Below, piece by piece: positions 1 through 9,419 of a stretch of 64,000 nt of DNA. Location: NCBI GenBank assembly GCA_018292915.2, contig JACVVK020000287.1:66001-130000 (forward strand). Reading direction: 5' to 3'. Below the pieces are notes generated by a model. That model saw only the letters and a list, made by a program, of their open reading frames with translations. It made no database searches and was not told the origin of the DNA. How positions within the stretch are numbered: position 1 is the first letter of the stretch; every line of letters begins with the position of its first letter. Source of the stretch: Batillaria attramentaria (lineage: Eukaryota; Mollusca; Gastropoda; Batillariidae). Both the position numbers and the translations under genes were made by a program.

Positions 1-405
1 ATTTTCGCACCAGTTTTGCCGGCTAACGGCGGGCGCCAAGCCGGGCTAAAGACGTTAGACCCTCTACTGAGGGAGAGAAGATTTCATACGCTTCGCGGAC
101 CGAGTATCCTACTTAATAGTGCAAGTGTAAAGGTTTCCCGTACTCTTTTTTTTTTCTTTTGTCTTCAGATTCTGCGTTGCCCTCCAAAAAAGCGGGTACA
201 GGTTTTACCGCACCGTACAAGATTTCTGAAGACACCGTGATTTGTTCGCAGCTGTGGTGCTGACAAGACCCAGGTCGTTTTGTCCGCTGTGATGTATTCT
301 CTATCTCCTGCAAAATGCAGTTTTTGCCTTTTCGATATCTGGAAATTGGCTGTGTAATTGTCACGTGCAACCGTGTTACCATGGTTACTTCTTGTTCCCC
401 TTGAA

Positions 406-577
406 GGGGAAGCCGGGATAACCGAATGGTAGCGTATCGGACTTTCAATGCTCGGGACGCGAGTTTAAAACTCGGCTGGGGCCAAATATTCAAGCTGGCC
501 TTTTTCTCCTTGTCACGTCTTTGATATCACACATACGTGGTGGAAAAGGACGTTAAACTCCCAAACACGTACCCACA
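406..577 (+). mobile_element. SINE-A copy 1 (diverged)
   Basis: tRNA-derived SINE with head, CCAAATATT linker, GTCTTTGATATCAC box and the 3' signature GGTGGAAAAGGACGTTAAAC. The head has changed in both boxes (for example GAGTTTAAAACTCGG where other copies have GAGTTCGATCCCGG), so it is an old copy. No TSD is visible. Confidence 0.85.
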
Positions 578-599
578 AGCCGCTTCTTCTCAAAACCAG

Positions 600-850
600 G
601 TTGTTTGCGTTGTTGCTGTTTGCGTTGTTGCTGTTTTCTCTTTCGCTCTTTCTCGAAACCACGGTTTTGTTTTCCTCGCTCTTTCTTGAAACCACGGTTC
701 CTTCTTCTTCTTCTTCGACCGTCTGCTTCTTTGTCTTTGCGGTTTCCTTCTTTCCTGTTTCCTCTTCTTCTTGTTTTTCTCCTCCTTCCTTTCCGGCCTT
801 CTTCGCTTGTTCTTGTTCTTTTCGTTCTTCTTATTCTGGTAGTCCGCACT
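600..850 (+). repeat. Pyrimidine-rich tract with short tandem duplications
   Basis: About 250 bp almost entirely C/T on the + strand, directly after SINE-A copy 1. It contains two copies of a 15-bp TTTGCGTTGTTGCTG unit and two of a ~31-bp unit carrying CGAAACCACGGTT. The complementary strand is open and would read as Arg/Lys/Glu-rich protein, which is a composition effect. It could form triplex DNA. Confidence 0.7.
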
Positions 851-1709
851 AACCTCGCAGACGATTTTTCTTCTTCAACTGATCGCGGTTGTTTTTAGAG
901 GCAGGTGTCCTGTCTGATTTGGCGCCAGAAACACGCCACAAAAAAAAAAAAAAAATCCCATAGAGAACCGCGATTCACGCACGTCGCCGCTTGTTTAGAT
1001 ACAACCAACAGACAAGGACACTCTCTTCTCCCGACATTTAAACGTAGGACTAAGGCCGAGGTCTATCTAATCTAAGTACCAGCCTTAATCTTAAACCTCG
1101 CATTTCCTTCTATTAACTACATGACTAAACTTAAACCTGTGAGTCTTTCAGAACCTTCAATTTTCTTTTAAAAAGAACCATGCCAAAAACGCTGCTTTTC
1201 CCCATGGGTCTTGCGACTGTGAAGAACATAACAATCACATTGAAATGGCCTTACCCTGCTAGCTTTAACGTCGATATTTTGTTGCTTAATATTTCATGCG
1301 ACCGCCAAGCCCAACCAAGGGTTAACCGTTTCAATTTTAATAACTCCATCATCGGTAAATTAACCGCACTGTCGACGGTAAACAAAGAGAAAAAGAGCCG
1401 GGACACGTGAACGTCGGTCTGCAACAAAAGGTGTTCATCGGTGGGACGTTTCTTTCAGGAGACTGCTTGGTTCCCCTAGACACCGGAAACAGAATCTCCA
1501 AGGACACGTCCTTGTTTTCGAAGCCCTGGTCCACTGCTGCTACTTTGGCCTCGAGCAAATTAATAACCATGGCAACAGTACCTTCCAGGTTTTTCAGGTA
1601 GAATGGTCGGAACGGATTACCCGCCTCTGATGTATCGATTATGTCCCCTTGAACAGACTGGTGATCAAAGGAGTCATCACACTGCTCAGGAAGACCATGC
1701 CTAGACCCA
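851..1709. other. Unique-looking sequence, no confident gene
   Basis: A poly(A) run sits near 940-955. The minus strand is open across about 1398-1707 (roughly 100 codons, including PFRPFYLKNLEGTVAMVINL), and ends where the 907-bp TIR element begins. Several open stretches this long are expected by chance in 64 kb, so I treat it only as a weak candidate coding fragment of unknown identity. Confidence 0.2.
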
Positions 1710-2616
1710 GGGGACCTATGCATGGACACAACCTTCCGTAGGCACAGCCTAAACGCCAAGTCTCAGACTATGCAGTCTCGGTCTAAATTTCTCGCGCAAC
1801 CGCTATGCATGGACGCGGACAACAGCCCAGACAACCAAGTCTCAGACTTGAAGTCGGCCTACGTGACGTCATCTGCTTTATCTAAATTTAGAGTGTGGGA
1901 TTCCGGTATTCCCCAGCCAATTGTGAGAGTACGCATGCGCATGTGTTCAACGAGACAGCCCAGCGCCGCGGGAAAGAAACAGCCAGCGGGATGCCTTACG
2001 CAATACACACCGCGCGCGGGCGGTCAGTCGGCCGGTACATGTGGCAGACTGACCCACCACGCGGCACTGTGCATCAGTTTCTGCGAGTCAAGTTGAACCT
2101 CGGGCCGGACTCAGACGTAAAAATACTGAACAACAGAAATAAAGGGGAATATTGCTTACGGAATGGATGACATACTCCCATATCACCTCTCAAGGAAGGT
2201 GAGCAAACTAAATGCAGAAATCTTTAGACTGGTGAGACTGGCACAGCGCAGGTCACAGTGACATGCTGACCGGATCGACTGCCAGTGAGCCACTGATGAG
2301 AGTGCCATGCAAAACAGTACACACCAAAGACACTCGCAGTATAGTACATATACCCGTAAAACACGATCTAGGCCTTGGCATAGTCGAATGAAACTCCACA
2401 ACACCGAAAAAACGCCATGCTGATTGTCGTTTAGGCCGAGCCTACGGCATTTAGGCCGCCGATTTCGCGTGACTAAATCGGGGCTGTTTAGGCTGCCGTT
2501 TAGACCCTGACTACCCCGTTGTCTGTGTCCATGCATACCGATTTCCGAGATTTAGTCAGAGCCTACGAATTTAGGCAGGGCCTACGCGTTTAGGTCGTGT
2601 CCATGCATAGGTCCCC
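1710..2616. mobile_element. 907-bp non-autonomous TIR DNA element
   Basis: The ends are a perfect 20-bp inverted repeat, GGGGACCTATGCATGGACAC (1710-1729) and its complement (2597-2616). A second inner inverted pair built on TATGCATGGAC(G/A)C lies at about 1804-1824 and 2517-2537. The interior repeats AAGTCTCAGACT twice and has many TTTAGGC/GCCTAAA motifs. No transposase frame is present, so it would need enzyme in trans. Superfamily is not assigned and no clear TSD is seen; the right end abuts the satellite array. Confidence 0.8.
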
Positions 2617-2621
2617 AGAGC

Positions 2622-3735
2622 ACGCACACCACACAATAGCACATATTTGTGTGAAAGGAAAGACTACAGGTGACCGGTGGGCACGTAAATTAGTGACAAA
2701 GATATTTCCGTCGACAAAAAGACAAGGCAGTGTCCCGAGGTCATTCGACACACTGTCTTGACACAAAAATACGCTTCGGAAAACGGAGACTGCAGAAAGG
2801 TAGATCTATGCATAAGACACAGTAGCACGTATCTGTGTGAAAAGAAAGACTACTCATAACCCGAGGGCATGTGCATTGCTGTCAAAGATAGTTCCTTGCA
2901 CAAAAGACAAGACCAGGTCCCCAGATTATTCGCAAATTATATGCTGTCTTGAAACATGTAGTCTACAGAATGGTAGACTTGTTTAAACCACACAATAGCA
3001 CATATCTGTGTTAAGGGAAAGACTGCGGGTGGCCCGTGGGCATGTACATAAGTGACAAATATATGTCCGCCGGCAAAAGACAAGCCCGCTTCCCCGGATT
3101 ATTCGCAAAAGACACACATAGTCTTGACGTAACACTAAAAGCAGCTCGTGAAAGACGGAGCCTGCAAAGAGTAGACTTGTGTATAGCACACAATAATCAG
3201 CTCTGTGACAGGAAACAATGTACACATATTCCGTATACGCGTGTATCGTTGTAAAAGAAAAGACCAGACGAGGCTACGTCCCCAGACTATTTTGCTGTCT
3301 TGATGCAAAAGCACGCCATGCAAAATTGGGTTCGCCGAAAGGCAGACATCACAACAACACAATAACCCGCTGTGTGAAAGGAAAGACTACATATATAATC
3401 TGTGGACACATGCATTGCTGTCAAAGATATTTCCTTGCACAAAAGACAAGACCAGGTCCCCAGATTATTTGCTGGGGACATGCTGTCTTGAAAAAGCACG
3501 CCCTGGGGAAGAAAGGTAGACTTATTTTCATACGACACAATAGCACATATCTTCGTAAAGGAAACACTGCGGATGACCCGAGGGCACGTACATCAGTGAT
3601 ATTGTTTCGTGGACAAAAGACAAAGCCAGGTGCCCAGACTGATTGCTAGTGTCATACTGTCTTGACGCAAAAGCACGCCCAGGAGAGCGGAGTCTGCAGA
3701 GAGGCAGACTTGTGCATATGGAAGAATAGCACAGC
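2622..3735 (+). repeat. Satellite array, ~178-bp monomers (about six)
   Basis: Monomers start near 2632, 2812, 2990, 3186, 3358 and 3536, with a partial one near 3722. Each begins with a form of CACACAATAGCACATATCTG followed by TGTGAAAGGAAAGACTAC. Each then has a ...CAAAAGACAAGACC.. CCCCAGATTATT block, a CTGTCTTGACGCAAAAGCACGCC-like block and GGAGTCTGCAGAAAGGTAGACTTG. Spacings are 172-196 bp and the units are clearly diverged. Short open frames here are by-products of the repeat. Confidence 0.8.
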
Positions 3736-3807
3736 TCGTTGCACATAATTCTGAAAAGCCAGAGCAAAAGCCACAGCCACAGCCCGACTATCCCCTGCCC
3801 GCTGTAT

Positions 3808-3900
3808 AAAAAGACTTGTTGAAAAGAACAAGCCACAGCACCCCAGTAGAAGCGGCCACTTCACGCCACTATTACTTTACGCCAGGCCTTCAATCTTTAA
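3808..3900 (+). repeat. Dispersed repeat related to 38.56-38.70 kb
   Basis: The stretch with GACTTGTTGAAAAGAACAAGCCACAGCACCCCAGTAG and GCCACTTCACGCCACTATTA-like text resembles 38557-38615. There the same motif forms the left arm of a hairpin. A GTATAAAAAG string just upstream (about 3804) is not supported as a promoter. Confidence 0.4.
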
Positions 3901-4134
3901 GTTTAAACTCCACCGCTTGTATTGAAGTATATAAATGTGTGCAAGTGAATCCTGTGTGTATGCTTGAGCAAAAAGCGCATTGAGTGCTTTTCTAAGCAGA
4001 ACTCCGCGCTCTACAAGTGTAATAAATTATTATTACTATTACGAAAGGTGTTGCCCTTCCCTGCTAGGTCGCAGCCGCAAACATTGCGTTTTCTAGAACT
4101 GCGACTCCTTCGGCTGTGCATAATCCAGGCAACT

Positions 4135-4372
4135 AACTCTGTCACAGTTGCAGAGTTTTCAGCGCTTCGGGGGCCCTTATAAAACCAGAGCACGAGTTTG
4201 CCGTGACATTATTTGGCTTTTGGTCAGTGAGCGAGACACATCGCTACAGTGTCTAGCGGGTATTGAGTATTCTCGCTCGGTGACAAAACACAACTGAGCT
4301 ATGAAATCAGGCTGCCCTTCGCTTTTATTGGGGTTTCAGGGATGCTGAGAACTCTGCATCTGTGACAGAGTT
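4135..4372. mobile_element. ~240-bp hairpin element (MITE-like)
   Basis: The 29-bp arms 4135-4163 and 4344-4372 are inverted copies differing at about two positions (core AACTCTGTCACAG / CTGTGACAGAGTT). Inside, GTGAGCGAGA (about 4228) and TCTCGCTCGGTGAC (about 4273) form a second inverted pair. There is no coding capacity, and no TSD was recognised. Confidence 0.6.
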
Positions 4373-4440
4373 GACTGTGCTTGCACGGTCGACTCTGTAA
4401 AAAAAAAATTTCACACTTCGGAAAGCTTTTTGTTGGGATC

Positions 4441-4655
4441 TTTAACACATATCTGTGTAACAGGAAGGACTACGTGTTTACCCGCACATTGCTATCAAAG
4501 ATATAGCCGTGCGCACAAGACAAGACCCGGTCCCTAGACTTCCGCATTTGCCAGAGGAAGATTGACACAACGATACCTGTATGCCACTCAGCTGTAGAAT
4601 TACTGTCTTCGCGCAAAAACCATACCCTAGTAGGGAATGGAGTCTGCAGAAAAAC
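4441..4655 (+). repeat. Isolated satellite monomer
   Basis: AACACATATCTGTGTAACAG, CAAGACAAGACCCGGTCCC, CTGTCTTCGCGCAAAAACCA and GGAGTCTGCAGAAAAACGG follow in the same order as in the 2.6-3.7 kb array. This makes it an outlying, diverged monomer separated from the array by about 700 bp. Confidence 0.6.
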
Positions 4656-4763
4656 GGAAGTGGATGTGGCCGTGAAGACTGTGCATGAAGTCTTCGTTGG
4701 GCTGGTTCATTAGCGTGGGGGTGGAAGGATCTTTTGTTTAATTAAGCTGTGGTTCTAACCGGA

Positions 4764-4925
4764 CACAGTGGCTGTGCACATAAAAATTATGTGACCCAGA
4801 AGTGATTTCTGGAGTTTTTCACGGCTGTGACGTCATCACAGCTATGGCTATTCACAATCTCACCAGCTGTGACTGAGTTTCACTATAATTCTGACCGGTT
4901 CATTTTTAAAATTGGTTTTTATCCC
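4764..4925 (+). repeat. Repeat E with CRE palindrome, copy 1
   Basis: Contains CACAGTGGCTGTGCAC, a perfect TGACGTCA palindrome (4828-4835) inside GGCTGTGACGTCATCACAGC, and CTCACCAGCTGTGACTGAGT. An inverted copy lies at 9420-9775. TGACGTCA is the consensus cAMP-response element, but here it is part of a dispersed repeat, so regulatory activity is speculative. A poly(C)/poly(T) run follows (4922-4957). Confidence 0.65.
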
Positions 4926-5034
4926 CCCCCCCCCCCCCGTCTTTTTTTTTTTTTTTTGGAGTGAATATCGTACGTCACGCGGCGCGCAAATATGGCGGTC
5001 CGGCAATTTGTTTAACGACATCGTGCCTATTCGA

Positions 5035-5210
5035 GTGGGTGTTTTGGGTGGGTGTTTTGGGGGTTTAACGTCCTTTTCCACCACATAGGGTGATATCAAA
5101 GACGGGGCAACGATGAAAAAGCCAGCACAAATATTTGGCCCCAGCCGGGATCGAACTCACGACCCGAGCATTAGAAATCCAACACTCTACCATTCGACCA
5201 CCCCGGCTCC
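5035..5210 (-). mobile_element. SINE-A copy 2 with 13-bp TSD
   Basis: Near-consensus copy in minus orientation. A perfect 13-bp TSD, CGTGCCTATTCGA, flanks it at 5022-5034 and 5211-5223. Both polymerase III boxes are recognisable on the minus strand (TGGTCGAATGG; GAGTTCGATCCC). Confidence 0.95.
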
Positions 5211-5403
5211 CGTGCCTATTCGAAGATTCAGTCAGTGGTAGATATTACAGTAAATAATGCGCCTTTGCGTCACACTGGTCAGTTTGGGTAGTCAGTGTAC
5301 ATCTCACTTTCATTACCAAAGCTGATGATAATACGCTGAATTACTACAGCTACGTCGTTTTGTTGTGTCTACGGTAAGCGTCTGCTGGCTTCGCGAAAGG
5401 CGG

Positions 5404-5557
5404 GGGGAGCCAGGGTGGCCGAATGGTAGAGCGTTGGACTTCTAATGCTCGGGTCGTGAGTTCGTATCCCGGCTGGGGCCAAATATTTGTGCTGGCTTTT
5501 TAATCGTTGCCCGTCTTTGATATCACCCGTATGTGGTGGAAAACACCCACCCACCCC
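5404..5557 (+). mobile_element. SINE-A copy 3, shortened tail
   Basis: Near-consensus head and linker; the GGACGTTAAAC part of the tail is deleted (GGTGGAAAACACCCACC). Imperfect TSD TCGCGAAAG(G/T)CGG at 5391-5403 and 5558-5570. It lies 181 bp from copy 2 in the opposite orientation. Confidence 0.95.
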
Positions 5558-5610
5558 TCGCGAAAGTCGGTGAAGTCTGCGCATCCGCGGTCCGTAATCG
5601 CATAAATATA

Positions 5611-5806
5611 GGCGCTTTATCCCAAATATTTGGCTCACAGCGCCGCGAGCTAACCCCAACACACACGCTCACGTGAATCACACACATTCTCTCACACACT
5701 GGACATAAACACATTACAATCACGTGGTGCCAACGGCCAGCTCAGCAATTTAAGTTTTGGAATTTTAGAATTGCATTTATTTTTAAATTTTGTGGGCTCA
5801 ACATTT
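5611..5806 (-). mobile_element. SINE-B 3' part, 5'-truncated
   Basis: Matches the 3' half of SINE-B in minus orientation: GCGCTTTA start, GGCTCACAGCGCCGCG, TCACACACATTCTCTCACACACTGG split over two blocks, ATCACGTGGTGC and the GAATTGCATTTATTTTTAAA A-rich block. The tRNA-like head is missing, so this is a truncated insertion. Confidence 0.85.
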
Positions 5807-6548
5807 TCGAGTTCCCTTCAATTTGTAGTTAGTAGACACACCAAGCGCAACGACCGTGATGCGGACATGTGTGTTTTTTCACGCGGTGTCTCACTAGTAC
5901 CCCGCTCTGGCAGGCAAGACGTGCACAGCTGTGGCTGCAGTTGTAATTCCCGAACTTCCTATCCTGCCGTCTTCGCTAATTTCAGCTTTCAGCATAAACA
6001 TTCCAGGTTTTTTTCTGACTTGAGCGGCATGCAGAGTTATTAAAAGCATAAAAAGATTGCAACCATAAGACGTGCCAAATTTCAGCGTCATCTGAGTCTT
6101 CAGAGCCTCAACGGATTTTTTTTTTTTTTTGTGACGGTTGAAAGTTTTCGGTGTAACCAAAAAATCGAGGGAAGATAACCAGCAGCGTTTTACTCGAAAT
6201 ACAGATGGCTCAAGTTGCAGGTCATAGCGTCGTATGAAGTCAGAGTGGCAAAATAACGACAAAATTGGCTCTTTAACACAGAGCAATACCCTTGAAGTGA
6301 TGCGTGCACTGGCAGAGAGACTGAGTAGCGTGTCTCTGGCGTTACCTTTCAAGAAGAGAAGAAAGGGAAGCCCACATCGATCAGTGCATTACTGGTGTCT
6401 CCAGCTGCTAAAATTCGTCTGACCTTTCCTGGAGATCTTTCACTCAGTCGAGAGGCGTTTGTCTCGGAAAACCGTCTAAAGAGGAAGAGACACTTCTAGC
6501 AATGCAAAACTGTCTCTATCGTAAAAAGAAAGGGATTGAGGCCATCTC
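5807..6548. other. No gene recognised
   Basis: AT-moderate sequence with a poly(T) run near 6116-6131. The minus strand is open for about 150 codons (5894-6352) but has low-complexity KKKKK and no family signature I recognise. Confidence 0.3.
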
Positions 6549-6576
6549 TGTGTGTGTGTGTGTGTGTATATGTGTG

Positions 6577-6637
<61 letters not shown>
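6549..6637 (+). repeat. (TG)n microsatellite
   Basis: About 89 bp of TG repeats with two interruptions (TATA, TGCG). A short (ATT)n/(AGT)n region follows near 6680-6718. Confidence 0.97.
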
Positions 6638-6639
<2 letters not shown>

Positions 6640-6749
6640 CGCTATGAGCTGCTTTGTTGCGAGAAGCGCTAGAAAATTATCATTCATTATTATTATTGTT
6701 ATTAGTAGTAGTAGTAGTTTCATGAGCACAACCCTTTTTGTTCAGTAAA

Positions 6750-6843
6750 GGTCATTTGACCATGACCAGACTGGCCAAAGAATACACTGGCTGTTGTCCC
6801 CAAATACAAAGACCACTCTCTGAAATAAAAAGTTTGAATTGAA
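6750..6843 (+). mobile_element. Possible retroposon 3' end
   Basis: The stretch ends AATAAAAAGTTTGAATTGAA. An AATAAA signal followed by a TTGAA-type terminal repeat is the usual form of many LINE and SINE 3' ends. No coding remnant or TSD supports it. Confidence 0.3.
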
Positions 6844-6897
6844 CCATTGATTCCGCTTGAAACCAGCTTCGTTTGAAGCAAAGTCTGTTACTTTACT

Positions 6898-7092
6898 GGG
6901 GAACCGGATTGGCCGAATGGTGGAGCGTTGGACTTTTAATGCTCGGGTCGTGAGTTCGCATCCGGCTGGGGCCAGATATTATTTTGTGCTGGCTTTTTCA
7001 TCGTTGCCCCGTCTTTGACATCAGATGGAAGGAAAAGGACGTTAACCCCCCCCCCCAAAAAAAAAAAAACAAAAACACCCATTCACCCACCC
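6898..7092 (+). mobile_element. SINE-A copy 4 with expanded C/A tail
   Basis: Head and linker are SINE-A. The CACATAGGG box is reduced to ATCAGATGG, and the tail after GGACGTTAA has grown into C11 then A13. No TSD is seen. Confidence 0.9.
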
Positions 7093-7452
7093 TATGACTC
7101 TATCGCTCTGGTCGTAAACGCATACGGCTTCCAAGCACGAACGTACATTTGTCATTTCCAACACTTACGTTTCAAAATTTTAGATCTGCTTCTTTTTTTT
7201 TTTTTTTTGGTTTAAAAAAAATTACCAGTAGTCAGAAGGGACAAGGCTAGAATATAACTATGAGCATGCCGACGATGCTGAGTGTGCAAGTTATCTCACA
7301 CATGCACACTAAATGGACCCTTGCAGTTTATGCAATCAAGACAAAATTGCAGGGATAAACGGTGTCATTAATTTTGCTCTTAGGGTGCAGTTTAAGCGAG
7401 TTCAAAATGGTGGAAGAAGGCTCGGCAAGCTAATTTCGAGTTACAACTACGA

Positions 7453-7806
7453 TTGGTTGGTTGGTGGTTTCAGTCAAGGTTTAACGTCCTTTTCTACCAA
7501 CTAAGGGTAATATCAAAGCAGGAGTAATGAGATGCAGCCAGCGCAAATTACTTGTCCCAGTCGGGGGAGGGGGGTGTTTAGGAGTTTAACGTCCTTTTCC
7601 ACCACGTAAGAGTGATATCAAAGACGGGGGCCAAAGAGGAAAAGGTCGGTACAAATATTTAGCCCCACCTGGGATGCGAACTCACGACCCGAGCACTGAG
7701 AGTCCAACGCTCTACCATTCGGCTATCCAGGCTCCACGTCCCAGCCGGGGATTCGACCTCAGGACACTTAAGTCGACAGTCCAGCACTCTACCAGTCGAC
7801 TGTTGC
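7453..7806 (-). mobile_element. Old SINE-A copy, interrupted
   Basis: Minus-strand copy with its tail at 7453-7553 (GGTTTAACGTCCTTTTCTACCA in two blocks, GCCAGCGCAAAT) and its head at 7751-7806 (GGATTCGACCTCAGGAC, CAGCACTCTACCAGTCG). It is split by the younger copy at 7567-7737. More diverged than its guest. Confidence 0.85.
7567..7737 (-). mobile_element. Younger SINE-A nested in older SINE-A
   Basis: Complete minus-strand copy inserted in the linker of the older element. The imperfect 13-bp TSD GTCCCAG(T/C)CGGGG lies at 7554-7566 and 7738-7750, and is itself SINE-A sequence. Confidence 0.92.
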
Positions 7807-7809
7807 ATG

Positions 7810-8690
7810 GTCCAACACAATATTGTTTCACCAGGCTGGGCAGACAGAACAGGGCGAGACAAACAACAAGAAACCTCACAAAATTCGGATTCACACGAAT
7901 GTCCAGTTCACCCTACAGGAAAAAGGAAATGTCTGACCGCTACCGGCCGTCTATCCCCCCTATACGGGCTCCGCGCACGGGAATGTGTGGCTCCCCTGTA
8001 GCTCAAGGGTTCTGAGAGACCCCTCCTCTAGGTATTCCGCCTCCGCTCTGCTAGAGTCTTACTGTGTGAATCGATCTTTCGGGAAAGAAGACGGGCAGCT
8101 TGCTGGAAGTGTAAAAGTACTCTCATTGTCACGCACGCTTTGTCGTTCCTAATTCCTCTGTTCCATTCCCCCACGCGAACACGTCAGTGGTTTTGTCCTA
8201 GACCTCCGCTCTGCCATCTTCTGGAAGAAGGGACGAAGAGCCATGGCTCTGGTAAGCGGTTAGGCCGTTTTTTATTTCCAGATGACGGTAACGCTGCTCT
8301 GTTAACTGACGCTAGTTCTCATGAATGCATGCCACTGCTGGTTGAGTTAGCGCTTGGCAAATTTTAAAGGCCTCAGCGGGAGTGGGCGATGGAGAATTTT
8401 GTCGTAAATGCCAGGGGAGTTTATTAGACAGATGTTGAAAGGAGGCGAAAAACAGCGTGTCAGTCAAACCTGCTTTGTAAGTTTAGCGGCCGCCCTCTGT
8501 AACAGTCAGTTCTTTTAAAGTAGATGCTGCCGTCAAAAGCGACGTATTGTCTGTAAAGGTCATCCCCAACACATCACCCCATCCTACCCCTCGCCCCAAC
8601 CCCCCCCCCCGTTCCGTAATGGACATGATTTTATTACATTATATTTTGTTTTATCTATTGTATTTTTTAATTATTTGTATTTTTTGCTTT
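7810..8690. other. No gene recognised
   Basis: Apparently single-copy sequence with C runs near 8580-8610. No frame with family signatures and no RNA gene. Confidence 0.3.
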
Positions 8691-8694
8691 TTTC

Positions 8695-8836
8695 GGGGGG
8701 GGGGGGGGGGGGCTATATGGATGTGTACTTTGACCACTTATTTTATCCTAAATAAGGTGTACCCCCTCCTCCCCCCCCCCCCCCCCCCCCCCCCCCCACC
8801 CCCCCCCCCCCCCCCCCCCCCCACCACCCCCCCCCC
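8695..8836 (+). repeat. G18 run and ~67-bp poly(C) run
   Basis: G18 at 8695-8712 and a poly(C) stretch at 8770-8836 interrupted by only a few A residues. The opposite-sense G and C runs about 57 bp apart could pair, or form G-quadruplex and i-motif structures. The proline-rich open frame here is an artefact. Confidence 0.95.
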
Positions 8837-8879
8837 AGCCGGCACCCAACCACCCATCTACCTACCCCTCCCCCCTCCC

Positions 8880-9000
8880 CACACACACACACACACACAT
8901 ACACCATTGTTGTTGTGGTGGTGGTGGTGGCGGTGCTGTTGTTGGTTGCTGTTATTGCTTGTTGGTGTTGCTGTTTTTGTTGTTGTTGTTGTTTTTGCCG
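8880..9000 (+). repeat. (CA)n then (TTG/GTG)n
   Basis: CA repeat 8880-8899 followed by a GTT/GTG/CTG trinucleotide-rich stretch to about 9000. Confidence 0.9.
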
Positions 9001-9363
9001 TTCTTGATGTTTTTCTTGCTGCTGCTGTAGTTAAAAATGTCAAACTGAGTGTCAGTTTCCTGCGGTCTTCCACTGCAGAGCTTCTGTAATATAGATGAGT
9101 ACCCGGTAACTTAGCAGGAGTTTTCAGTCACCGAGTCCGCAACACGCCACTGTCGTATCCCGGTGAAGGAAGTTGGAGCAGGTGTTTTTAATGTTCTTTG
9201 TGGCCCACTGAGTAAATCAACCAAAACGAACCAGGGAATATTCCACTGGTACTCGTCTGTTGAATGGAGCATAATCACTGACTTACGCTCCGCAGCAAAT
9301 GCACTCCCGAGTTAGGAACAGCAGAGGCGCAAGTGCGTGTGAATGGAGAATGATCGTAGATTA

Positions 9364-9399
9364 CCCCCCCCCCCCCCCCCAAAAAAAAAAAAAAAAAAG
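9364..9399 (+). repeat. C17-A18 tract
   Basis: Poly(C) then poly(A), adjoining the inverted copy of repeat E. Copy 1 of repeat E has a matching poly(C)/poly(T) tract at the same edge. Confidence 0.95.
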
Positions 9400-9419
9400 A
9401 AGAAGAAAAAGAAAGAAAG

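Noticed and set aside
553..849. Arg/Lys-rich basic protein on the minus strand
   Set aside because: Produced by a pyrimidine tract on the + strand.
2622..3735. CRISPR-like array
   Set aside because: Monomers repeat along their full length with no unique spacers, in an animal-type sequence.
8547..9089. 180-codon proline-rich frame
   Set aside because: Poly(C), (CA)n and GTG repeats explain it entirely.
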